From contig JAHHHA010000032.1 of NCBI GenBank assembly GCA_019359615.1, forward strand, positions 1 through 64,000: 64,000 nucleotides of DNA, given 5' to 3'. The notes beneath the pieces were generated by a model that was not told the DNA's origin, ran no database searches, and saw only the letters and a list, made by a program, of their open reading frames with translations. Of the stretch, positions 1 through 6,938 are shown one piece after another (within the stretch, counting starts at the first letter, position 1; the number at the start of each line of letters is the position of its first letter). This DNA comes from Cyanosarcina radialis HA8281-LM2 (GTDB lineage Bacteria > Cyanobacteriota > Cyanobacteriia > Cyanobacteriales > CCAP-1448). The translations under genes and the position numbers were made by a program.

Positions 1-64
1 CCTGTTTTAAGGCTTTTTGTAATTTTTCTATTTGGGGTGGATGCAGATGATTTTTAGCTGGCAT
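1..64 (-). CDS. IS630-like transposase, N-terminal start only
   Basis: An ATG on the minus strand at 64 opens a frame that runs off the left edge of the window. The 21 visible residues begin MPAKNHLHPPQIEKLQKALK. This resembles the N-terminus of cyanobacterial IS630-type transposases, which start with a similar MPxxNHL...LQKAL segment before a helix-turn-helix. The recognition is from memory of the family and rests on a very short stretch. It lies beside an HsdR remnant and repeats, a typical place for a mobile element. The rest of the gene is outside the window. Confidence 0.5.
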   Translation of the reverse strand, partial: MPAKNHLHPPQIEKLQKALKQ

Positions 65-107
65 TTCAGTGATTATTTGAATAAATTAACCTTTAATTAT
101 ACCCTAT

Positions 108-428
108 TTAAATGCTGAACAGCTTACTTACTAGCTCTACAGTGCGATCGCTAGGTGCTATGCTACCCCAAACTCTGCGCCTACAGTTTCTTTGAACGAA
201 CTGACGATCGAATTGTCTTTCTAAGCAGTCGGCGTAAAGTTTGGCTTGCTGTTGCCCAGCGGTGGGATTTTCGCGGGTGCGTTTGGCTTCGACGATGGCT
301 AAAGGTCTGCCGTCGTCGCCCCAAAGGACGTAATCGACTTTGCCTTTGCCGCTGTCGTTGGGCATTCCTTCGACTTCGACTTCGGTGCTGAGTGACCCCT
401 CTCGGCCCTCACCCCAACCCTCTCCCAC
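108..428 (-). pseudogene. Remnant of type I restriction enzyme R subunit (HsdR)
   Basis: The frame encodes about 60 residues typical of the N-terminal nuclease domain of HsdR: a segment VDYVLWGDDGRPLAIVEAKR carrying the D...ExK nuclease signature, followed by QQQAKLYADCLERQF. Complete HsdR proteins are about 800-1100 residues, so this 106-codon frame is a fragment. Its first dozen codons lie inside a palindromic repeat, and its last 35 codons do not look like HsdR. The gene was therefore cut at both ends. No hsdM or hsdS is seen nearby. It is almost certainly non-functional as a restriction enzyme. Confidence 0.75.
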
Positions 429-449
429 GGGAGAGGGTTGGGGTGAGGG
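406..449. repeat. Perfect 44-nt palindrome of the CCCTCACCCC/CTCTCCC family
   Basis: Two perfect 21-nt arms (CCCTCACCCCAACCCTCTCC plus C) are separated by AC. Related copies lie near 959, 1085, 35798, 43170, 58331 and 60980, always outside intact genes or where a gene is broken. The family is a REP-like dispersed palindrome able to form a strong hairpin. Confidence 0.85.
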
Positions 450-466
450 GAGCCGTAAAGACAGTC

Positions 467-538
467 GTAGGGTGGGTTAGTCGTGGCGATCGTTTCGATC
501 GAAAACTGATAAATTTTAATCTGCGACGTAACCCACCG
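467..538. repeat. Imperfect inverted repeat with GGTGGGTTA/TAACCCACC ends
   Basis: A GTAGGGTGGGTTA arm and a TAACCCACC arm enclose about 50 nt containing CGATCGTTTCGATCG. This kind of dispersed inverted repeat is common between cyanobacterial genes. It sits between the HsdR remnant and the DUF559 gene. No gene is seen in it. Confidence 0.55.
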
Positions 539-587
539 CCATTTTGCCTGGGCATTCTTTAAATAGAATTATCGAGCGATCGCTTTT

Positions 588-971
588 ATGAATCTAGAAA
601 TTTCCCAGCTATCGGGCTGCCAGAGGCAAATTCCCAGAGAAATTTTACAACGCGCTCGCGAACTGCGAAAACAACAAACGTCAGCCGAAGAACTTTTATG
701 GGAATGTTTGCGGGATCGCCGTTTCCTGAAAGCCAAGTTTCGCCGCCAGCACAATATTGGCAAATACATCGCTGATTTTTATTGTCATGCAGCTTTGCTG
801 GCGATCGAAGTCGATGGAGCAGTTCACGACTCGCAACTAGTTGGAGATGCCGATCGCGATGAGTGGATGCAATCTCACGGGCTAAAGGTGCTGCGATTCA
901 GGAATGATGAGGTTTTTGACGAATTAGAGCAAGTTTTAGGGGCGATCGGGCTGTGTTTGCCCTCACCCTAG
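588..971 (+). CDS. DUF559 domain protein (VSR-like nuclease fold)
   Basis: The 127-residue product has the hallmarks of DUF559: a basic start with TSAEELLWECLRDRR, then KFRRQHNIGKYIADFYCHAA, IEVDGAVHDSQ and a C-terminal LRFRNDEVF segment. These match the core of the PD-(D/E)xK/VSR-like nuclease fold (D in IADFY, E in IEVDG). Length fits the family (about 115-130). Family members are often found alone near repeats and mobile DNA, and their biological role is unknown. No clear ribosome binding site precedes the ATG. The last codons run into the palindromic repeat at 959, so the natural C-terminus may have been altered. Confidence 0.8.
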   Translation: MNLEISQLSGCQRQIPREILQRARELRKQQTSAEELLWECLRDRRFLKAKFRRQHNIGKYIADFYCHAALLAIEVDGAVHDSQLVGDADRDEWMQSHGLKVLRFRNDEVFDELEQVLGAIGLCLPSP

Positions 972-1136
972 CCCTCTCCCACGGGAGAGGGAACAAGAGA
1001 GAGAACCGGAGAGGAGGCTCCCCTTCTCCTGCGGGAGAAGGGGCCGGGGGATGAGGGCTACCCCCACGAGCGCTTGCCAGGTTTGCCCTCACCCTAGCCC
1101 TCTCCCACGGGAGAGGGAACAAGAGGGGGAACCGGA
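955..1136. repeat. Tandem pair of a palindromic repeat (955-1010 and 1081-1136)
   Basis: The stretch GTTTGCCCTCACCCTAGCCC through the CTCTCCCACGGGAGAG hairpin to GAACCGGA occurs twice, 126 nt apart, almost identical. Between the copies is another inverted pair (CCCTTCTCC...GGAGAAGGGG). The remaining 1137-1521 stretch has no convincing gene. It holds one copy of a second dispersed repeat (1284-1361) and the AT-rich leader of the mrp operon. Confidence 0.85.
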
Positions 1137-1283
1137 ATCGCATTGCCTTATTACCCTACACCCATCCGGAAACCAAGCGGCCCCCCTCTAGGAACTCTAA
1201 TCCCCACGCTATAGATTTACTCCGTCAAGCTTTCCGCACCGTCAAAGTACGTCACCCCCGTCTCTACATTAGACCTAGCTTGA

Positions 1284-1361
1284 AAATTGTTGAGAGGACT
1301 GAAATCGTCAAAACTCTAACTTATTACTTATTACTTGACTTCTGCAAGAAGTCTATTTAGG
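1284..1361 (+). repeat. Copy 1 of a ~78-nt dispersed element with a GACTTCTGCAAGAAGTC hairpin
   Basis: From ATTGTTGAGAGGACTGAAAT to AAGAAGTCTATTTAGG this segment is matched, in reverse orientation, by 14237-14313 with only a few substitutions and one small gap. The 3' part contains a 7-bp-stem hairpin GACTTCT-GCA-AGAAGTC. Two copies 13 kb apart in opposite orientation suggest a small non-autonomous mobile or REP-like element. Confidence 0.75.
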
Positions 1362-1521
1362 GGATAGACCGATCGCACCTCATCGTGCATAATAAAATTA
1401 CTATCAACCTTAAATATATCATTGATATAACTCTATTTAACATATAGAGTCGAACAAAAAAAGCGATCGCAATTTCAAGTAAAAAGCCTGAGCCAGCTTA
1501 GTCGAGCGTTTGGAGGGTAGC

Positions 1522-1857
1522 GTGCTAGAAGCCTTTGTGTTTGCCACTGTATTGTGTGGTTTTTTCGGCATCATCTGGAAAAAGAATCTGATGATGAAGA
1601 TCGTCGCCATGGATGTCATGAGTACGGGAGTAATTGGCTATTACGTCGTCATCGCCGCCCGCGATGGATTGTTCGCGCCCATAGTTTCGGATGCGAATAA
1701 AGGGGCGTATGCCGATCCGGTTCCCCAGGCGGTGATTTTGACAGCGATCGTCATTGGTTTGTCGATTCAGGCTCTGATGTTAGTCGGGGCGATGAAATTG
1801 GCCAAGGATAATCCCACCTTAGAAATCAGCGAGATCGAGAAGGGCAATACACCATGA
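1522..1857 (+). CDS. mrpC: Mrp cation/proton antiporter subunit C (NuoK-like)
   Basis: This is a small, three-helix membrane protein of the MrpC/NuoK family and part of the Mrp Na+/H+ antiporter in the cytoplasmic membrane. Its segments (FVFATVLCGFFGIIW, VIGYYVVIAARDG, AVILTAIVIGLSIQALMLV) match the family layout, and the length (111 aa) is usual. I chose GTG at 1522 because GGAGG lies at 1512-1516, 5 nt upstream; a TTG at 1510 is the alternative. It overlaps mrpD by ATGA. It is the first gene of the mrp cluster. Confidence 0.85.
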   Translation: MLEAFVFATVLCGFFGIIWKKNLMMKIVAMDVMSTGVIGYYVVIAARDGLFAPIVSDANKGAYADPVPQAVILTAIVIGLSIQALMLVGAMKLAKDNPTLEISEIEKGNTP

Positions 1858-3344
1858 CCGCGCTAACTTTAACCTGGATTGCCTTCCCGTTTTTAGTCGG
1901 ATTTACGATCTACTTGCTGCCCAAGCTCGATCGCTATCTGGCGCTGTTCGGGGCGCTGTTTTCTGCCGGGTATGCCGCGTGGCTGTTCGTCCATCAGTCG
2001 CCCATAGAACTGAGATTGCTCGATCGCTTTGGGGTCAGCTTGTTACTCGACCCGCTGGCGGGCTTTTTTATCCTCACCAACGCGCTGGTGACGTTAGCAG
2101 TAATTCTCTACTGCTGGCGCAGCGATAAGAATACTTTTTTCTATGCCCAAACGCTGATTCTGCACGGCAGCATCAACGCGGCCCTAGCTTGTACCGATTT
2201 TATCAGCCTGTACGTGGCGCTAGAGGTACTCAGCATCGCTTCCTTTTTGCTGATTGTCTATCCCAGAAGCGATCGATCGATTTGGGTGGGCTTGCGTTAC
2301 CTGTTTGTCAGCAACATCGCCATGCTGTTTTATCTGGTAGGGGCGGTGCTGGTGTATAAAGCTCATCATTCTTTTGATTTTGTCGGGTTAAAGGTAGCAC
2401 CGCCAGAGGCGCTGGCGTTGATATTTTTGGGCTTGCTGGTTAAGGGCGGAATTTTTATTTCTGGACTGTGGTTGCCCTTGACTCACTCGGAATCCGAAGC
2501 CCCAGTTTCCGCCTTGATGTCGGGCATTGTAGTCAAAGCGGCGGTGTTGCCCTTAGCGCGTTGCGCCCTGCTGTTAGAAGAAGTCGATCCGATCGTGCGG
2601 ATTTTGGGGGTAGGAACGGCACTTTTGGGCGTATTCTATGCCGTGTTTGAAAAAGATACCAAGCGAATCCTGGCATGGAGTACGACTTCGCAGTTGGGTT
2701 TTATCCTAGCCGCACCGGAAGTAGCAGGCTTTTACGCCCTAACGCACGGACTGGTTAAGGCTGCACTGTTTCTAATTGCAGGGATTTTGCCCAGCCGCAA
2801 CCTCAACGAATTGCAAACTCGATCGATTCCCACTCCAATCTGGATTGCCTTGGCCGTTGCTAGTTTTTCGATTTCTGGATTTCCCTTGCTATCGGGCTTC
2901 GGGGCCAAGGTGCTGACGATGAAAAATTTGTTGCCTTGGCAGGTTATCGGCATGAACGTTGCCGCCTTCGGAACGGCAGTTACTTATGCCAGATTCATCT
3001 TTCTCCCCCACAGACAGCAGCAGGAAGCAGAGCGATCGCCTTTACAACCGGGTTTTTGGGCGGCCATGGCCTTGTTACTCGGTGGGTTGATAGTCGCGAA
3101 TGTCGTCTACTACGACGCTTACAACCTGCAAAACATTATCAAACCCCTAGCTACGATTGCTCTAAGCTGGCTGGCTTATTGGTTTGTTTTTCGCCGGATT
3201 GCCATCAAACTGCCTCGAATGCTAGAGGAATTCGATCATCTCATCGGGTTCATGGGGTTAAGTTTAGTTCTCCTCTTCTGGATCGCTATAGCCCGATCGA
3301 ACCCTTTATTTTCTGGCTTACCGTTCTATTTTGGAGCGCCATAG
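1854..3344 (+). CDS. mrpD: Mrp antiporter subunit D (NuoN/NuoM-like)
   Basis: The 496-residue polytopic protein belongs to the proton-conducting transporter family shared by Mrp MrpD and complex I NuoL/M/N. It has the buried Glu in SLYVALEVLSIASFL, and the Lys/His-bearing core LVKGGIFISGLWLPLTHSES...VVKAAVLPLARC. About 13-14 hydrophobic helices are apparent. It should form the ion path of the antiporter. It starts inside mrpC (ATGA overlap), so the two are translationally coupled. It is the only large antiporter-type subunit in this cluster. A 168-nt gap separates it from mrpE, wider than any other gap in the operon. Confidence 0.9.
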   Translation: MTALTLTWIAFPFLVGFTIYLLPKLDRYLALFGALFSAGYAAWLFVHQSPIELRLLDRFGVSLLLDPLAGFFILTNALVTLAVILYCWRSDKNTFFYAQTLILHGSINAALACTDFISLYVALEVLSIASFLLIVYPRSDRSIWVGLRYLFVSNIAMLFYLVGAVLVYKAHHSFDFVGLKVAPPEALALIFLGLLVKGGIFISGLWLPLTHSESEAPVSALMSGIVVKAAVLPLARCALLLEEVDPIVRILGVGTALLGVFYAVFEKDTKRILAWSTTSQLGFILAAPEVAGFYALTHGLVKAALFLIAGILPSRNLNELQTRSIPTPIWIALAVASFSISGFPLLSGFGAKVLTMKNLLPWQVIGMNVAAFGTAVTYARFIFLPHRQQQEAERSPLQPGFWAAMALLLGGLIVANVVYYDAYNLQNIIKPLATIALSWLAYWFVFRRIAIKLPRMLEEFDHLIGFMGLSLVLLFWIAIARSNPLFSGLPFYFGAP

Positions 3345-3397
3345 CGCGAGCAGATAACTGAATAGACTGTTGGCAAAAAACCACATTTTAGATTTAG

Positions 3398-3437
3398 AAC
3401 GCAGATGAATAGCGGATAAACGCAGATAAACGCAGAT
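3398..3437 (+). repeat. Three AACGCAGAT direct repeats between mrpD and mrpE
   Basis: The motif AACGCAGAT occurs three times in 40 nt (AACGCAGATGAATAGCGGAT then AAACGCAGAT twice). It lies in the only sizeable gap of the mrp operon. It may be a decayed repeat rather than an operator; no promoter can be assigned with confidence. Confidence 0.5.
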
Positions 3438-3512
3438 GTTTTTGATAATTTATCGACTTATCCAAGAAATCTATCGCTCGAGTTCCATGCTCTTATTCTG
3501 GATCGCGCTTGT

Positions 3513-3896
3513 ATGATCGGACACTTGATTCTCAGGCTCACAATTTGGTTTTTACTCACTGCTAATTTCAGTGCGGCCAATATTGTCATTGGCGTAGCGA
3601 TCGCCTTAATTTTACCCCGCAGTTCCACCTCTCCCGAACGTCTAAAAGACTTGTTGCGAGGGTTGTGGAAGATTATCGTCGCCGTTCCCCAGGCTTATAA
3701 GGAAGCGTTTGAACTGATCTTCCGTCCCCACAACGAAGAGGAAATTGTCATGGAACGAGTGCCCGGTAAGCGATCGCCCGGATTGATTTTCCTCGATATC
3801 TTTTTGATTACTTTTACGCCCAAAACTACGGTTTTGAAATATCACGACCGGGGCTGGTATGAAGTCCATCACGTATGTCGGAGGAAACGATCGTGA
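3513..3896 (+). CDS. mrpE: Mrp antiporter subunit E
   Basis: The 127-residue product has the MrpE pattern: an N-terminal membrane segment (LTIWFLLTANFSAANIVIGVAIALIL), a cytoplasmic amphipathic section (LRGLWKIIVAVPQAYKEAFELIFRP), and a C-terminal stretch ITFTPKTTVLKYHD that matches the family's conserved tail. MrpE is a required accessory subunit of the Mrp complex. It is slightly shorter than the usual 160 residues. Its stop overlaps the proposed GTG of mrpF by four bases (GTGA). Confidence 0.85.
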   Translation: MIGHLILRLTIWFLLTANFSAANIVIGVAIALILPRSSTSPERLKDLLRGLWKIIVAVPQAYKEAFELIFRPHNEEEIVMERVPGKRSPGLIFLDIFLITFTPKTTVLKYHDRGWYEVHHVCRRKRS

Positions 3897-4150
3897 TTCT
3901 CAACATAGCTTTAATCGTGATGATTCTGGCGTTGCTGATTCCCCTCTATCAAGTATGGAAAGAGGAGGAAATTTGGCAAACTATGCTCGGTCTTGCCAGC
4001 GTTTCGACCAAATCGGCCGTGATGATTTTACTAGTTTCCGTCCTGCGGGACGATTGGATGGTTGGGGTGGTGGGCGTAATCGTTCTCACTGTAGGCAATG
4101 CTGGGTTTATGCTGCTGGCTCATATTCTCAAACAGATGGGGGACGCATGA
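3893..4150 (+). CDS. mrpF: Mrp antiporter subunit F
   Basis: A small three-helix membrane protein of the MrpF family, starting with ILNIALIVMILALLIPLYQVW and ending with a third helix GVIVLTVGNAGFMLLAHIL. I prefer GTG at 3893 (85 aa) because GGAGG lies at 3879-3883, 9 nt upstream. It also gives the typical MrpF N-terminus and a four-base GTGA overlap with mrpE. An ATG at 3875 would add six residues. The gene overlaps mrpG by ATGA. Confidence 0.85.
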   Translation: MILNIALIVMILALLIPLYQVWKEEEIWQTMLGLASVSTKSAVMILLVSVLRDDWMVGVVGVIVLTVGNAGFMLLAHILKQMGDA

Positions 4151-4437
4151 TCGACTTGCTAAGTTATCTCTGTATTGGTTTGGGTCTGTTTTTCTGGTTT
4201 TGGGGAACTCCCGTTCTTTTGACCCAGAGATCGGTTCTTTTTAAGCTGCACAATCTATCGGTAGCAGATACCCTCGGCTCGATCGCGATTATTTTCGGGC
4301 TGCTGGTGAAACGACCTAGAGAATGGCCGCTGCTGTTGCTGGCTATCCTTTCCCTGGCTTTGTGGAATACGATGTTGGGCTACGTGCTGGCCTATTGCTC
4401 TAGTAGTGCAAACCCCAGGAGGAATGTTAATGGATAG
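4147..4437 (+). CDS. mrpG: Mrp antiporter subunit G
   Basis: This 96-residue protein with three hydrophobic segments matches MrpG/PhaG. The central motif VLFKLHNLSVADTLGSIAII corresponds to the family's conserved R..HxLSxADTLG loop, followed by a last helix. MrpG is a small structural subunit of the Mrp complex. The ATG at 4147 overlaps the mrpF stop (ATGA), and its last 8 nt overlap the following gene, whose AGGAGG lies within mrpG. Confidence 0.85.
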   Translation: MIDLLSYLCIGLGLFFWFWGTPVLLTQRSVLFKLHNLSVADTLGSIAIIFGLLVKRPREWPLLLLAILSLALWNTMLGYVLAYCSSSANPRRNVNG

Positions 4438-4984
4438 CTACGTTTACGCGATCGCAGCCCTGTTGCCCCTGACCGCGGTGATGGTGGTGTTGCAGACCAA
4501 TCCTTACCGCGCTCTGGTCGTGCGGGGGATTCTAGGAGCCATAGCAGCCTTAGTTTATACGGTTTTGGGGGCGGCAGATGTCGCCCTCACCGAGGCCCTG
4601 GTCGGAACCCTGCTGGCGATTACCTTGTATGCCATTGCCGTGCGATCGTCTTTAGTTCTGCGCTTGGGGGTGCTAAAAGACGATGTTGAAACCGCAGGCG
4701 ATCCTAGCAGCGATCGAATCAGTTCTTTCCAGCAATTGATGCAGGATCTCCGCACTATTTTTCATAAATATCATCTGCGCGTCGAGTTGGTATCTTACCT
4801 CGATCCAAAGAGTTTGCAGCAGGGATTAATCGACAAAGAAATTCATGCCATTTGCGATCGCTCGCAACCCGATTGCATTACTACCCGCCTCCGTCGCGTC
4901 TACGAAATCGTGCAAGCTGAATTGCCATCTGCTGAGATTCTTTTAAAGTCGATCGAGCCAGCTAATTCTAAGGAGGCGCATTGA
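4430..4984 (+). CDS. DUF4040 protein equivalent to the C-terminal part of MrpA
   Basis: The N-terminal ~95 residues hold three membrane segments with the sequence ALVVRGILGAIAALVYTVLG and ADVALTEALVGTLLAITLYAIAV. This matches DUF4040/MbhD, the domain found at the C-terminal end of long MrpA. A further ~90 residues form a soluble tail with no family I recognise (KYHLRVELVSYLDPKSLQ...). The start at 4430 is set by AGGAGG at 4417-4422, 7 nt upstream; GTG at 4406 is less likely. The NuoL-like 500-residue half of a normal MrpA is absent here. The stop overlaps the next ATG (TGATG). Confidence 0.8.
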   Translation: MDSYVYAIAALLPLTAVMVVLQTNPYRALVVRGILGAIAALVYTVLGAADVALTEALVGTLLAITLYAIAVRSSLVLRLGVLKDDVETAGDPSSDRISSFQQLMQDLRTIFHKYHLRVELVSYLDPKSLQQGLIDKEIHAICDRSQPDCITTRLRRVYEIVQAELPSAEILLKSIEPANSKEAH

Positions 4985-5643
4985 TGAAGTGGATCTATGT
5001 AGCTGCGGGAATTGCCTTTTACATCAAAATGCTCCTGCTGGCCAATCCGTCCCCGCGCTTGCCGTTTTCGATCGTCGAGGCAGTTCTAGAAGATAGCGGC
5101 GTACCGAACGTGGTTTCGGGAATTATTCTGCGGAATCGACTTTACGACACCATCTTTGAAGTCATCGTGTTTACGATCGCCATCATGGGAGTAAAGTTTT
5201 TGCTCTCTAACGAACGTCCCCTCAGCCAAGTTTACCAATTCAGCGATCGCTCTTCTATTCTCCTGGCCCGTTTAGGGGCGACGATTTCCGCTTTAGTGGG
5301 AATCGAACTAGCAATTCGCGGACATCTCAGTCCTGGCGGTGGGTTTGCAGCAGGTGTAGCCGGAGGAACTGCGATCGGTTTAGTGGCAATGACTTCATCT
5401 ACTGAGTGGATGCAGAAAGTCTATCACCGCTGGCACGCCGCCGAGTGGGAAAAGGTATCGGTACTAGTCTTCGTTCTGCTGTCGATAATCACGCTAGCTG
5501 GCTGGGAACTACCCCACGGAAAGTTAGGCGAACTCTTCAGCGGGGGAATTCTGCCGATTCTCAATATCCTAGTCGCTATCAAAGTAGCATTGGGTTCGTG
5601 GGCGGCAGTTTTAATTTTTATTCGCTATCGGGGACTGTTATGA
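4984..5643 (+). CDS. mrpB: Mrp antiporter subunit B (MnhB domain)
   Basis: The 219-residue product contains an N-terminal extension with NPSPRLPFSIVEAVLEDSGV and VNVVSGIILRNRLYDTIFE-like sequence (as in MbhE/MrpA tail). The MnhB domain proper follows: IELAIRGHLSPGGGFAAGVA, where the GHLSPGGGFQAG-type motif is the family signature. AGGAGG at 4971-4976 fits the ATG at 4984 better than the TTG at 4981. This is the last gene of the mrp operon, which probably exports Na+ in exchange for H+. Confidence 0.85.
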   Translation: MKWIYVAAGIAFYIKMLLLANPSPRLPFSIVEAVLEDSGVPNVVSGIILRNRLYDTIFEVIVFTIAIMGVKFLLSNERPLSQVYQFSDRSSILLARLGATISALVGIELAIRGHLSPGGGFAAGVAGGTAIGLVAMTSSTEWMQKVYHRWHAAEWEKVSVLVFVLLSIITLAGWELPHGKLGELFSGGILPILNILVAIKVALGSWAAVLIFIRYRGLL

Positions 5644-5701
5644 TATCAGCTTAATTCGATGCTCGCACTACACATTATGGTCGATCGCCCAGATGTCAAC
5701 T

Positions 5702-6259
5702 CTACACCTCTCTGATTATCCGACAAGGATTGCCTGCGGCCACGACATTAGCTGGAATATCTTTAGTAACAACGCTTCCCGCCCCGATCGTCGTATTGTT
5801 GCCAATAGTGACTCCCGGACAAATAATTACCCCACCGCCGATCCAAACATCATCGCCAATAGTAACTGGTGCGGCCATCTCCAAACCCGATCGCCTAGTT
5901 TCTGCATCTAAGGGATGATATGCCGTGTAGATTTGAACTTTGGGAGCTATCAAAACGTTGCTACCGATATAAACTTTGTTGCAATCTAAGATAACGCAAT
6001 CGTAGTTGATATAAAGATTTTCTTTGACGTAAATGTGACAGCCGTAGTCGCAGCGAAATGGCGGTTTGACTTCAAAAATTTCACCGATCGAGCCAAACAG
6101 AGCTTTAACGATCTCCCGTCGCTTTTGGCGATCGCCAGGGCGCGATAAGTTGAAATCGTGTAAGAGATTTTGAGCTTTTAGGTGCAGGCGTTCGAGTTCG
6201 GGATCGATCGCGATGTATGGCTCGTTGGCTAACATCTTTTCCCTCTCTGTCTTGCTCAT
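5702..6259 (-). CDS. Maltose/galactoside O-acetyltransferase-type protein
   Basis: A 185-residue LacA/Maa-type acetyltransferase: the N-terminal Mac helix region (MSKTEREKMLANEPYIAIDPEL), then the left-handed beta-helix with hexapeptide repeats (VYIGSNVLIAPKVQIYTAYH, VTIGDDVWIGGGVIICPGVTIG). His in YTAYHPLD is the expected catalytic base, and the C-terminal GNPCRIIR motif closes the helix. It should transfer acetyl from acetyl-CoA to a sugar hydroxyl; the true substrate is unknown. It ends 58 nt from the mrpB stop and converges on it. The antitoxin/PIN genes lie just upstream on the same strand. Confidence 0.9.
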   Translation of the reverse strand: MSKTEREKMLANEPYIAIDPELERLHLKAQNLLHDFNLSRPGDRQKRREIVKALFGSIGEIFEVKPPFRCDYGCHIYVKENLYINYDCVILDCNKVYIGSNVLIAPKVQIYTAYHPLDAETRRSGLEMAAPVTIGDDVWIGGGVIICPGVTIGNNTTIGAGSVVTKDIPANVVAAGNPCRIIREV

Positions 6260-6264
6260 TGCTA

Positions 6265-6492
6265 CTATATAACGTTAACTGAATAGGCACAAACTGCTGG
6301 CTCTACTGTTGCAATTGTTAGATTATTTTGTAACTTGCCTAACTGGTATTTGACAATTACTTCCCAAACTGAAACTACACTCAGATAGACCTCGTTGTCA
6401 GGATCGCGAATTGCATCTCGAACGTTTGTTGATAACTGTGGGTTGCCAGTGATGAACCACAAAAAGATATGCGTATCTAGCAAAATCCTCAT
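6265..6492 (-). pseudogene. PIN-domain (VapC-type) toxin with its centre deleted
   Basis: The 75-residue frame starts like a Sll0205-type PIN toxin (MRILLDTHIFLWFITGNPQL ... SVVSVWEVIVKYQLGKL) and ends like the last ~20 residues of the same family (LTIATVEPAVCAYSVNVI). Normal members are about 125-130 residues. The missing part is the middle, including the DPFDR-type acidic residue and helices. Visible catalytic acids are Asp6 and the Glu of SVWE, but the third acid is gone. The join is in frame, so a short product could still be made and perhaps bind the antitoxin. It overlaps the antitoxin gene by ATGA. Confidence 0.8.
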
Positions 6493-6725
6493 TTACCCTC
6501 GAATGCTCTGAGAATATCTTCCGATAAAGAAGCATTAAAATCATCTGGAACTGTAAACTCTCCCGCACGCAAAGCAAACGGTCGCAATTCCTTAGTCGCG
6601 TTAATAAGTCTAACTTCAGCGATCGGCTGGTCGGATCTAACAACGATAAGAGTCTCACCGGCCTCTACTTGACGCAGGTACTTCAGGGGATCGCGTTGAA
6701 TTTCCTCGATCGTTATTGTTAGCAT
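6489..6725 (-). CDS. Type II antitoxin, Phd/YefM-like
   Basis: The 78-residue protein begins MLTITIEEIQRDPLKYLRQV and continues EAGETLIVVRSDQPIAEVRL, the usual N-terminal DNA-binding layout of Phd/YefM antitoxins in cyanobacteria. The C-terminal tail (FTVPDDFNASLSEDILRAFE) is the toxin-binding arm. It is full length and upstream of, and overlapping, the PIN gene. Such antitoxins normally repress their own promoter. Here the partner toxin is internally deleted, so the antitoxin may persist as a repressor or as protection against toxins encoded elsewhere. Confidence 0.85.
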   Translation of the reverse strand: MLTITIEEIQRDPLKYLRQVEAGETLIVVRSDQPIAEVRLINATKELRPFALRAGEFTVPDDFNASLSEDILRAFEGK

Positions 6726-6938
6726 TAGTCTTCCTCAATGTCACGGACAAATACAACAATGGAGTTTTCCGATCCTAACCCACAAACAATAATCTCCGAT
6801 CGTTAAAGCCAGCATTCGCGATCCCGTGTATTGCGATTTGCGGGCGACGAGATTGTTATGCAGATTCCGCCATTAGTCTGACGAAGTGGATCGTCGCTTC
6901 CTCTAAGCTTGAAAAGATCGATCGAGGATAAAAGAACA

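Noticed and set aside
1137-1360. Open frame with HAIDLLRQAFRTVKVRHPRL
   Set aside because: No start codon or family, and its second half lies in the dispersed 78-nt repeat also found at 14237-14313.
3859-4146. Extension of the mrpG frame upstream
   Set aside because: It overlaps mrpF completely; the ATG at 4147 with ATGA overlap gives the normal MrpG length.
6909-6938. Earlier TTG start for the rhodopsin
   Set aside because: GAGGA lies before ATG 6939 and the MTQ start matches related pumps; the extension is charged and unlike a rhodopsin N-terminus.
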